Assembly (NCBI GenBank): GCA_016844515.1
Contig: JAERMP010000153.1
Coordinates: forward strand, 1 to 5,674
Direction of reading: 5' to 3'
DNA: 5,674 bases
From: Thermoleophilia bacterium
Lineage (GTDB): Bacteria; Actinomycetota; Thermoleophilia; Gaiellales; Gaiellaceae
The translations under genes were made by a program, and so were the position numbers. The notes under the pieces were generated by a model that saw only the letters and a program-made list of their open reading frames with translations, had not been told where the DNA came from and made no database searches. Of this stretch, positions 1 to 5,527 are shown piece after piece; position 1 is the stretch's first letter; every line of letters starts with the position of its first letter.

Positions 1-770
1 ATCAGCGAGGGCACGAGCACGAGCGATGCAATCACGGTGAGCTTCTTCGCGACCTCGCCCTGGCCTTCGGTGACCTTCGACTGGTGATGGTCGCGTACGC
101 CGGCGAGGAGATCTCGTGCGATGTCGAGCTCCTCGGTGACGCGCACGAGCGTCTCGTAGGACTCGGCGAAGAGTCGTTCGACAGCCGGCGGAAAGAGCGC
201 ATGATCCCCGACCTCGATCCGACCGTCGAGAATTCGGCGTACGGCTGCGCGGGTTGCCGCGACCGTCCGTCGACTGTGCAGGAGTTCGTGCCGGAGGTCG
301 GAGATCCGCGTGCGGACCCGGCTCGCCGGCCACGTGTCGATCGAGTCCTCGAGCTCCTCGATCTCCGCATAGGCGGCGTCCAACGCTTCGAGATAGGTGT
401 CGGCCACGTCGTCCACGAGGCGGTGGACGAGCTCTCCGCTTGACGCATCTTGCTCCGCCGCGGGGTACAGACCAGCGACGTCATACGGAGCGCCGCTGGT
501 CGGTGTCTTCCGCACCGTGACGAGAAGCCCGGGCATGGCGACGAAATCGATCTCCTGGTAGGAAACGCGGTCATCCTCGGGGAGGGGCCGGGCGGCCATG
601 AGGACGCCGAAGGCGTAGGCACCGTGCCCCTCGATCACAGGCCTCGGCTCTCGCCCGTCACCTGGATGGGCTGCGAGCATCTCGACGACGTCGGGGTCCA
701 CCTGCACGGGCAGCGCTGCCAAAACCTCTTCACGGGTCGGATCGACCATGTCGAGCCAGGTGGCGGCCAC
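1..770 (-). CDS. corA: CorA family Mg2+/Co2+ transporter, C-terminus cut by window edge
   Basis: Membrane channel of the CorA metal-ion transporter family, importing Mg2+ (and Co2+/Ni2+) across the cytoplasmic membrane, normally as a pentamer. About 256 residues are visible. The N-terminal cytoplasmic domain contains WLDMVDPTREEV (residues 5-16) and EGHGAYAFGVLMAARPLP (47-64), typical of the family's alpha/beta domain. A long charged helical stretch follows (about 115-240). The segment AKKLTVIASLVLVPSLI (241-257) begins the first membrane helix. The GxN selectivity motif and second helix would lie beyond the window, so the diagnostic signature cannot be checked. I chose GTG at 770 because WLD just before LDP-like sequence is usual for CorA N-termini. 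ATG at 749 is the alternative; an in-frame TAG lies further upstream. Neither start has a clear ribosome-binding site, which fits translation from the upstream trxB transcript 46 bp away. Confidence 0.85.
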   Translation of the reverse strand, partial: MAATWLDMVDPTREEVLAALPVQVDPDVVEMLAAHPGDGREPRPVIEGHGAYAFGVLMAARPLPEDDRVSYQEIDFVAMPGLLVTVRKTPTSGAPYDVAGLYPAAEQDASSGELVHRLVDDVADTYLEALDAAYAEIEELEDSIDTWPASRVRTRISDLRHELLHSRRTVAATRAAVRRILDGRIEVGDHALFPPAVERLFAESYETLVRVTEELDIARDLLAGVRDHHQSKVTEGQGEVAKKLTVIASLVLVPSL

Positions 771-816
771 CGCTCGCGAGGGTAGCGCGGGCTGCGGTCG
801 GAGCTACGCGGCGGTT

Positions 817-1779
817 CTACGCCGAGGCTGCGGTGACTTCCGGCTGGTGACGCTGCTCTTCGAGCCACCGCTGTGCATCGAGAGCCGCCATCGTTCCGGA
901 CCCCGCTGCCGTGACTGCCTGCCGGTAGGTGTGGTCCTGGACGTCGCCGGCCGCAAAGACTCCCTCAATGTTCGTCCGCGTCGAGCGAGGCTCGGTCACG
1001 AGGTAGCCCTGCTCGTCGTGGTCGAGCCAATCGAGGAAGAGAGCAGTGGTCGGATCGTGCCCAATCGCGACAAAAAGGCCGTCAGCCTCGATCTCGCGGG
1101 CATCGCCGGTGATCGTGTCGCGAAGCCTGAGGCCCGTAACGTGTCCAGCAGCTTCGCCGAGCACCTCCTCGACGACGGCGTTCAGGACGAACTCGATCTT
1201 CTCGTTCGCACGCGCCCGATCGACCATGATCGGCGATGCGCGGAACTCGTCCCTACGGTGCACGATCACGACTTTCCGCGCGAATCGGGTCAGGAACGTC
1301 GCCTCTTCCATCGCGGAGTCGCCGCCACCTGCCACCACGACGATCTTGTCGCGGAAGAACGCCCCGTCGCATGTTGCGCAATAGGAGACGCCTCGACCCT
1401 GCAGCGTGTGCTCCGAGCTCAATCCGAGCTGTCTCGCGCTCGCCCCGGTCGCAACGATGACGGCCTCGGCGCGATACTCGTCATTCCCGACGTGCACCCG
1501 GAACGGTCGCTCCGAGAAGTCGACACTTGTGACGTCGTCGGTGACGAACTCCGCGCCGAAGCGCTCGGCCTGGCGGCGGAAGTCCGACATCATGGCCGGC
1601 CCGAGGACACCGTCGGCGTATCCGGGGTAATTCTCCACATCGCTCGTGATCATGAGCTGGCCGCCCCAGTTGAACCCCTCGATGACGAGCGGGTTCAGGT
1701 TGGCGCGAGCCGTATACAGGGCTGCTGTATACGCCGCAGGGCCACCACCGATGATGATCACGTCGCGGGCGTCGCTCAA
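817..1779 (-). CDS. trxB: thioredoxin-disulfide reductase
   Basis: Cytoplasmic FAD flavoenzyme that moves electrons from NADPH to oxidised thioredoxin. Complete at 320 residues, the normal length for the low-molecular-weight bacterial enzyme. In order: FAD-binding GGGPAA (11-16); a YPG segment near 51-53; the redox-active CATC in YCATCDG (134-137); NADPH-binding GGGDSAMEEA (151-160); HRRDEFRAS (174-182), whose arginines bind the NADPH 2'-phosphate; and the C-terminal FAD motif GVFAAGDV (273-280). The start codon is TTG, not ATG. An in-frame TAA lies 27 bp upstream, no ATG or GTG comes between, and GGAAGAGG sits 8 nt before the TTG. No thioredoxin gene is adjacent in the window. rmuC lies upstream and corA downstream on the same strand. 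Confidence 0.97.
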   Translation of the reverse strand: MSDARDVIIIGGGPAAYTAALYTARANLNPLVIEGFNWGGQLMITSDVENYPGYADGVLGPAMMSDFRRQAERFGAEFVTDDVTSVDFSERPFRVHVGNDEYRAEAVIVATGASARQLGLSSEHTLQGRGVSYCATCDGAFFRDKIVVVAGGGDSAMEEATFLTRFARKVVIVHRRDEFRASPIMVDRARANEKIEFVLNAVVEEVLGEAAGHVTGLRLRDTITGDAREIEADGLFVAIGHDPTTALFLDWLDHDEQGYLVTEPRSTRTNIEGVFAAGDVQDHTYRQAVTAAGSGTMAALDAQRWLEEQRHQPEVTAASA

Positions 1780-1787
1780 GAGTGCAT

Positions 1788-1795
1788 CCTCTTCC
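1788..1795 (-). promoter_or_regulatory. ribosome-binding site fixing the TTG start of trxB
   Basis: On the minus strand this reads GGAAGAGG, a good Shine-Dalgarno match, ending 8 nt before the TTG codon at 1779-1777. The only in-frame codon block upstream before the TAA stop contains no ATG, GTG or TTG, so this site decides the unusual start. Confidence 0.75.
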
Positions 1796-1804
1796 GTACG
1801 TTAG

Positions 1805-1819
1805 CCCCGCTTAGCGGGG
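1805..1819 (-). terminator. GC-rich hairpin between rmuC and trxB, possible terminator
   Basis: Perfect 6-bp inverted repeat (CCCCGC / GCGGGG) with a 3-nt loop, 50 nt past the rmuC stop codon and about 25 nt before the trxB ribosome-binding site. No U-tract follows on the minus strand, so it is at best a high-GC 'I-shaped' terminator or a 5'-UTR structure of trxB. A second small inverted repeat (GTCTTC / GAAGAC, 1827-1845) lies closer to rmuC. Confidence 0.35.
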
Positions 1820-1868
1820 GCACGTGGTCTTCAACGCTCGAAGACAGTGGTCTGTTCCCGTGGCCGCG

Positions 1869-3080
1869 CTATGCAGCGTCGGCATCACCCGCGAGGATCG
1901 CGAGCGGCGCCCGCTCGACGAGCTCGGGAGCGGTGAGAGGTCGCGCGGTGCGGTCGACGGGGGCAGGCGCCTCCAGCTCACCGCCGATGCCGTGCTCCTC
2001 GAGCTTGCGTGCGGTGACGAGAACGCGCGTCTCGAGTGACCCGACCGCCTCGTTGTACGCAATGACGGTGCCGTTGAGGCTGCGGCCGAGCTTTCCGAGG
2101 TGGTCTCCGACCTTCCCGATGCGCTCGTACAGCTCGCGTCCGAGCGCGTGCACCTCCCGTGCGCTCTCTGCGACCGTCTCCTGCTGCCATGTCGCCGCGA
2201 CCGTCCGGAGGAGCGCGACGAGCGTGCTCGGCGAGGAGAGGATCACGTTCGCGCGCCACGCGTCCTCCGCCAACGCGGGGTCGTGCTCGTGCGCTGCCCG
2301 GAGGTACGACTCGTCAGGGAGAAACATGACGACGAAGTCGGGCGACGGCTCGAACTGCCGCCAGTACTGCTTCGCCGAGAGCTTCGTGACGTGGTCTCGA
2401 ACCTGGCGTGCGTGGTCGGCGAAATGACGTGTTCGGTCGCCCTCATCCGTCGTTTCGAAAGCGTCCAGATAGGCCGCGAGCGGCGCCTTCGCGTCGACGA
2501 CCACGTGCTTCCCGCCCGGAATCCGGACGACGAGATCCGGCCGCAGCGTCCGCTCGTCGTCGGACGTGGTCGCCTGCCGGACGTAGTCGCAGTGCTCGAT
2601 CATCCCTGCCTGCTCGACGACGTTGCGCAGCTGCACTTCGCCCCAGCGCCCGCGGACATGCGGGGCGCGAAGCGCGTTCGCGAGGTTGCCTGTTCGCTCC
2701 GAAAGGGCGGTCACTTGTATGCGCAGGGCGCCGTACGCCTCCTGGCGAATACGCTCGACTCCCTGGAGCTGCTGATCCATCCGTTCGAGCGAGTCCTTGA
2801 GCGGGCGCACGTAACCCGACAGCCGAGCGTCGGCGAGCTCGAGGAAGCGCGCACTGTTCGCATCGAGCGCCTCCGACGAGAGCGTCTTGATCGCCGCTGC
2901 GAGCCGGTCGTCCACGACGGCTCTCTCCGCGGCGAGCTCCGCGTCGGCTCCCGCCAGGTTCCGCTCCAGCTCGATTACCTGCTCAGTGCGCCGGTTGCGC
3001 TCTGCCAGCGCAGGGCGTACGGCGACGTAGACGCCTAACGCGCCGAGGGTGAGGCCGGTGACGAGTGCGAGGATCACCAT
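1869..3080 (-). CDS. rmuC: DNA recombination protein RmuC homolog
   Basis: RmuC-family protein. In E. coli RmuC limits inversions between short inverted repeats, and it is predicted to carry a restriction-endonuclease-like fold. Complete at 403 residues, within the range of actinobacterial homologues. A single N-terminal hydrophobic helix (about 2-23) should anchor it to the membrane, followed by a coiled coil (about 26-135) rich in Glu, Arg and Ala. The RmuC domain follows with GRWGEVQLRNVVEQAGM (144-160), PDLVVRIPGGKHVVVDAKAPL (181-201, with the D...DxK pattern of a PD-(D/E)xK-like core), FLPDE (253-257) and LSSPSTLVALLRTVAATWQQE (281-301). The C-terminal tail beyond about 365 is low in complexity. 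The ATG start has only a weak purine-rich site before it. The gene diverges from the DUF3105 gene, sharing an 87-bp gap. Confidence 0.95.
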   Translation of the reverse strand: MVILALVTGLTLGALGVYVAVRPALAERNRRTEQVIELERNLAGADAELAAERAVVDDRLAAAIKTLSSEALDANSARFLELADARLSGYVRPLKDSLERMDQQLQGVERIRQEAYGALRIQVTALSERTGNLANALRAPHVRGRWGEVQLRNVVEQAGMIEHCDYVRQATTSDDERTLRPDLVVRIPGGKHVVVDAKAPLAAYLDAFETTDEGDRTRHFADHARQVRDHVTKLSAKQYWRQFEPSPDFVVMFLPDESYLRAAHEHDPALAEDAWRANVILSSPSTLVALLRTVAATWQQETVAESAREVHALGRELYERIGKVGDHLGKLGRSLNGTVIAYNEAVGSLETRVLVTARKLEEHGIGGELEAPAPVDRTARPLTAPELVERAPLAILAGDADAA

Positions 3081-3167
3081 CCGGTCAACGAACGGTAATC
3101 AGGCCGACGGACGGCACTGCTTACTCAACCGGGACGCAAAGGAGCTGCTGCTACATTCGCGCGCTAC
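3081..3167. promoter_or_regulatory. divergent intergenic region between rmuC and the DUF3105 gene
   Basis: This 87-bp gap separates two genes read away from each other, so promoters for both must lie here or overlap the coding ends. I see no convincing paired -35/-10 boxes. TACATT (3152-3157) is a partial -10 match placed so that transcription could begin close to the ATG at 3168. AAAGGAG (3138-3144) is a strong Shine-Dalgarno-like string, but 23 nt from that ATG, which is too far for normal use. The regulatory role is inferred from gene orientation. Confidence 0.4.
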
Positions 3168-3824
3168 ATGGCCGACAAGCCACGAGTAAAGGCGCCGAAG
3201 CAGCGCACAACTGCCAGTTCCGACGGCACCGACCGCCGGCGGAAGCTGCTGCTCATCGGCGGTGTGCTGGCGGCACTCGTCGCGGCAGCCGCCCTCTACG
3301 CGACGATCGGGCGTGGAGGTGGGGCGAACGAAGAGGCGGTACGCGCCGATCTCGAGGCCGCCGGCTGCACGCTGAAGAGCGTCAAGGCGCTGCCCGGCGA
3401 CCATTCGGTCAGCCCGGGCGGGATTTCGGGTAAGTGGAACACCGACCCTCCGACGAACGGGCCGCATTACGAGCAGGCTGCGATCTTCGGCATCTACGAA
3501 GACGAGCTCGAGCCGGCACGCGTCATTCACGACCTCGAGCACGGCGGTGTCTTCATCCTCTACGGCGACGAGGTACCGGACTCGACGGTGCAAGAACTCG
3601 AGGCGTTCTACGACGATCACAAGACCGGCACGATCATGGCTCCGCTGGCCCGGCTCGGGGACGAGTTCGCGCTCGGCGCGTGGACAGCCGAGGGAGAGGA
3701 CGACAAGGGCCAGCTCGCGAAGTGCACGGCCTTCGACGCCGCCGCCGTCTCCTCGTTCTTCCGAGCATTCCAGTTTGTCGGCCCGGAGCGGTTCGACCCG
3801 AGCCAGCTGCGGCCAGGTCACTAG
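3168..3824 (+). CDS. DUF3105 domain-containing membrane-anchored protein
   Basis: Conserved protein of unknown function, 218 residues, matching the DUF3105 pattern. A basic cytoplasmic N-terminus (RRR at 23-25) precedes one membrane helix (about 26-47), so the rest should lie outside the membrane. The domain shows PPTNGPHYEQ (94-103), ARVIHDLEHGGVFILYG (117-133) and a C-terminal LAKCTAFD (183-190). Conserved His100, His121 and His125 could form a metal site, and Cys67 and Cys186 a disulfide; both are inferences. No enzymatic function is known to me for this family. ATG 3168 is the only usual start in the upstream frame. It lacks a properly spaced ribosome-binding site, so leaderless translation is possible. 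The stop is 28 bp before the tRNA gene. Confidence 0.88.
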   Translation: MADKPRVKAPKQRTTASSDGTDRRRKLLLIGGVLAALVAAAALYATIGRGGGANEEAVRADLEAAGCTLKSVKALPGDHSVSPGGISGKWNTDPPTNGPHYEQAAIFGIYEDELEPARVIHDLEHGGVFILYGDEVPDSTVQELEAFYDDHKTGTIMAPLARLGDEFALGAWTAEGEDDKGQLAKCTAFDAAAVSSFFRAFQFVGPERFDPSQLRPGH

Positions 3825-3852
3825 TGTTGGCTCGCGGCGTACACTCGTTCCC

Positions 3853-3939
3853 GCCGGGGTGGCGGAACGGGTGAGACGCGCCTGCCTTAAAAGCAGGTGT
3901 CCCTTTCGGGACGTGTGGGTTCGACTCCCACCCCCGGCA
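3853..3939 (+). tRNA. tRNA-Leu (anticodon UAA)
   Basis: 87-nt class II tRNA that folds completely. The acceptor stem is GCCGGGG / CCCCGGC (3853-3859 with 3932-3938) with discriminator A at 3939. The D-arm stem is GCG / CGC. The anticodon stem is CCTGC / GCAGG with loop CTTAAAA (3886-3892), giving anticodon TAA at 3888-3890. The long variable arm has stem GTCCC / GGGAC (3899-3912). The T-arm is GTGGG TTCGACT CCCAC (3915-3931). The long variable arm and discriminator A fit leucine and not serine, and UAA reads UUA/UUG. CCA is not encoded and must be added after transcription. A weak -10-like TACACT (3840-3845) lies just upstream, so the tRNA could have its own promoter or be cotranscribed with the DUF3105 gene. 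Confidence 0.97.
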
Positions 3940-3947
3940 TTTGCGCA

Positions 3948-3979
3948 GGATCAGGATCCGCGAGCGCGGATCCTGATCC
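3948..3979 (+). terminator. long perfect hairpin downstream of tRNA-Leu
   Basis: A 15-bp perfect inverted repeat with only 2 nt between arms (arms 3948-3962 and 3965-3979; realistically 14 bp plus a GAGC tetraloop). It begins 8 nt after the tRNA 3' end. Its strength and position suggest transcription termination or protection of the tRNA precursor 3' end. No U-tract follows, so it would be a U-less terminator of the kind seen in high-GC actinobacteria. Each arm contains GGATCC. Confidence 0.6.
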
Positions 3980-3995
3980 GCGAAGATCCCTGAAG

Positions 3996-4017
3996 CGCGG
4001 CCGCTTCCGCGGCCGCG
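3996..4017 (+). terminator. second tandem hairpin before glutamate dehydrogenase
   Basis: A 9-bp all-GC stem (CGCGGCCGC / GCGGCCGCG) with a TTCC loop, 16 nt after the previous hairpin. The following bases (ATCGTCACTTT) contain only a weak T-rich patch. With the upstream hairpin it makes a tandem terminator-like pair that should insulate the dehydrogenase gene from the tRNA transcript. It could instead sit in the dehydrogenase 5' leader. Confidence 0.45.
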
Positions 4018-4066
4018 ATCGTCACTTTCACCTCCGCCGCTCGGTCGTCTCTTGAGCTCGGCCTCG

Positions 4067-5392
4067 ATGTCGAATGTGGCGACGCGCGGGTACACTCCGC
4101 CGGCCGTGGCGAGCCCGCCGCAAGCGCTTGCCCATGCCCAGCTCGAGTGGGATACGCCGCTCTACCGTATGGCGGTCGCGCAGTTCGACCAGGCCGTCCC
4201 CGTGGCAGGTATCGCGGAGGACGCCGCCGAGCGACTGCGCTACCCGGAGCGCTGCACGATCGTCAGCATTCCAGTGCGCATGGACAGCGGCCAGCGCGTG
4301 GTCTTCCCCGGCTACCGCGTCCAGCACTCGAGCATCATCGGTCCGACGAAGGGTGGAATCCGGTACGACACGGGGGTAACGCTGGGCGAGTGCGCTGCGC
4401 TCGCAATGTGGATGACGTGGAAGTGCGCGCTCTTGCGGCTCCCGTACGGAGGGGCCAAAGGAGGCGTCCGGTGCGACCCGCGCGCTCTTTCGCTGGGAGA
4501 GGTCGAGCGCTTGACGCGCCGCTTCACGTCTGAGCTCCTTCCGATCATCGGGCCTCAGGAGGACATACCCGCGCCGGACATGGCCACAAACGAGCAGACG
4601 ATGGCGTGGATGATGGACACGTACTCGATGCAGCGTGGCTATGCGGTCCCGGAGATCGTCACCGGCAAGCCGATCTCGATCGGCGGCTCGATTTTCCGGC
4701 ACGAGGCCACGGGCGCGGGAGTGGTGATGATCGTCAGCCGCGCCTGCGATCGATTGGGTTGGCCACTCGCCGAGCAGCGCTGCGTCGTCCAGGGCTTCGG
4801 GAACGTCGGCGGCATCGCTGCGCTCGAGCTCCACACCCGCGGCGCGTCCGTCCTGGCGGTCTCGGATGTGTCGGGTGGGCTCTACTCGGCGGCCGGGCTA
4901 GATGTCCCGGCGCTCCTCGAGTACGCCCACGAACACGGGTCTCTCGAAGGTTGCGACGCGGGGCTGCGGCTTACGAACGACCGGCTGTTGGAGATCGAGT
5001 GCGACATCCTCGTGCTCGCGGCACGCGAGGATCAGATTACCGCAGAGAACGCGCCACGTATCCGGGCGCGGATGCTCGCCGAGGGGGCGAACGGGCCGAC
5101 GTCTCTCGAGGCGGACGAGATTCTGCGGGAGCGCGGGATTCCGATCCTACCCGACATCCTCACGAATGCAGGCGGTGTGACCGTCTCGTACTTCGAGTGG
5201 GTGCAGGACCTCGGCCGCCTCTTCTGGACGCGCGACGAGATCCGCGCCAAGCTCGAGGCGAAGCTCTCCGACGCCTTCGATCGCGTTTGGGACCTGGCCG
5301 AGGAGCAAAAGGTCCCGCTGCGGACGGGTGCGCTTGTCGCCGGGATCCGCGACGTGTCGGACGCCCTCGAGGCGCGGGGGATCTTCCCGTGA
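4067..5392 (+). CDS. Glu/Leu/Phe/Val dehydrogenase family, probable glutamate dehydrogenase
   Basis: Cytoplasmic enzyme, usually hexameric, that interconverts glutamate with 2-oxoglutarate and ammonia using NAD(P). It has 441 residues from ATG 4067, normal for class I enzymes. Visible in order: PTKGGIRY (93-100, Lys95), MWMTWK (114-119, Lys119), GGAKGGV (128-134, Lys131), DIPAPDM (166-172, catalytic Asp171), QGFGNVG (242-248, Rossmann nucleotide loop), EGANGPT (339-345) and TNAGGVTVSYFEW (366-378, Ser374). Lys95, Lys119, Lys131 and Asp171 have the same mutual spacing as Lys89, Lys113, Lys125 and Asp165 of the Clostridium symbiosum enzyme. Ser374 fits its glutamate-specifying Ser380. This favours glutamate over branched-chain or aromatic substrates. 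Cofactor choice cannot be fixed by eye. TTG 4052 would add five residues; neither start has a strong ribosome-binding site. The CBS gene follows. Confidence 0.94.
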   Translation: MSNVATRGYTPPAVASPPQALAHAQLEWDTPLYRMAVAQFDQAVPVAGIAEDAAERLRYPERCTIVSIPVRMDSGQRVVFPGYRVQHSSIIGPTKGGIRYDTGVTLGECAALAMWMTWKCALLRLPYGGAKGGVRCDPRALSLGEVERLTRRFTSELLPIIGPQEDIPAPDMATNEQTMAWMMDTYSMQRGYAVPEIVTGKPISIGGSIFRHEATGAGVVMIVSRACDRLGWPLAEQRCVVQGFGNVGGIAALELHTRGASVLAVSDVSGGLYSAAGLDVPALLEYAHEHGSLEGCDAGLRLTNDRLLEIECDILVLAAREDQITAENAPRIRARMLAEGANGPTSLEADEILRERGIPILPDILTNAGGVTVSYFEWVQDLGRLFWTRDEIRAKLEAKLSDAFDRVWDLAEEQKVPLRTGALVAGIRDVSDALEARGIFP

Positions 5393-5430
5393 GCAACGCT
5401 CGCCTTCGGCTCGCGTTCGCGGAGGAAACC

Positions 5431-5526
5431 ATGTTTCCCCCGCGTGCCCCCTTCTTCTTGAGAGTGTGGGGAACCTTCCGGTTCCCCACACCCCTCCACA
5501 CTCACGGGCTGGAGGGCAGCCCGTGA
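5431..5526 (+). CDS. possible 31-codon leader ORF upstream of the CBS gene
   Basis: An ATG preceded by GGAGG at 5-nt spacing (5421-5425) opens a 31-codon ORF, beginning MFPPRAPFFLRVWG and ending GLEGSP. Its TGA (5524-5526) overlaps the GTG start of the CBS gene as GTGA. The spacing and overlap are what a translated, coupled leader peptide would show. Against this, the GGAGG and ATG both lie inside the 5418-5444 hairpin, the peptide is Pro-rich with no recognisable family, and most of the ORF simply reads through hairpins. It may be a by-product of the structured element. Confidence 0.25.
   Translation: MFPPRAPFFLRVWGTFRFPTPLHTHGLEGSP
5464..5491 (+). terminator. perfect 12-bp hairpin downstream of glutamate dehydrogenase
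   Basis: GTGTGGGGAACC pairs exactly with GGTTCCCCACAC around a TTCC loop. It lies 71 nt after the dehydrogenase stop and 31 nt before the CBS start. No U-run follows (next bases CCCTCC), so it may be a U-less terminator, a transcript-stabilising structure or part of a repeat element. GAGTGTGG (5462-5469) can instead pair with CCACACTC (5496-5503), giving a competing fold. Confidence 0.45.
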
Positions 5527-5527
5527 G
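5501..5527 (+). promoter_or_regulatory. hairpin holding the CBS ribosome-binding site and start codon
   Basis: A perfect 10-bp stem, CTCACGGGCT / AGCCCGTGAG, with a 7-nt loop GGAGGGC. The loop carries the Shine-Dalgarno sequence GGAGGG (5511-5516), 6 nt before the GTG start (5523-5525), which lies in the 3' arm. CCCTCC at 5492-5497 is also an exact complement of that Shine-Dalgarno. The sequences are seen directly; a translational control role is inference. Confidence 0.5.

Noticed and set aside
748..2427. 559-codon open frame on the plus strand across trxB and part of rmuC
   Set aside because: It lies antisense to trxB and rmuC, which carry full family motifs. Its translation has no recognisable domain and is a GC-rich shadow frame.
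3099..3821. 240-codon minus-strand frame opposite the DUF3105 gene
   Set aside because: Antisense to a gene with recognisable family motifs and a membrane anchor; no motif of its own.
3853..3939. tRNA-Leu 3' end as an integration (att) site for a genomic island
   Set aside because: No integrase gene and no repeated copy of the tRNA 3' end occur in the window; the genes on both sides look like ordinary housekeeping genes.
3948..4017. GGATCC and GCGGCCGC sites suggesting cloning-vector or linker contamination
   Set aside because: They are the cores of natural perfect inverted repeats in a high-GC gap. Flanking sequence is continuous with normal genes and no vector sequence is visible.
3634..4095. 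153-codon minus-strand frame covering the tRNA and hairpins
   Set aside because: Its middle is the antisense translation of tRNA-Leu, a well-known source of spurious proteins; the rest is antisense to the DUF3105 gene and the hairpins.
4028..4834. 268-codon minus-strand frame opposite glutamate dehydrogenase
   Set aside because: Arg/Ala/His-rich shadow of a clearly conserved enzyme gene.
4606..5526. 306-codon plus-strand frame overlapping glutamate dehydrogenase
   Set aside because: Arg/Gly-rich out-of-frame translation of the dehydrogenase. Only its last 32 codons, considered separately as the leader ORF, fall outside the enzyme gene.
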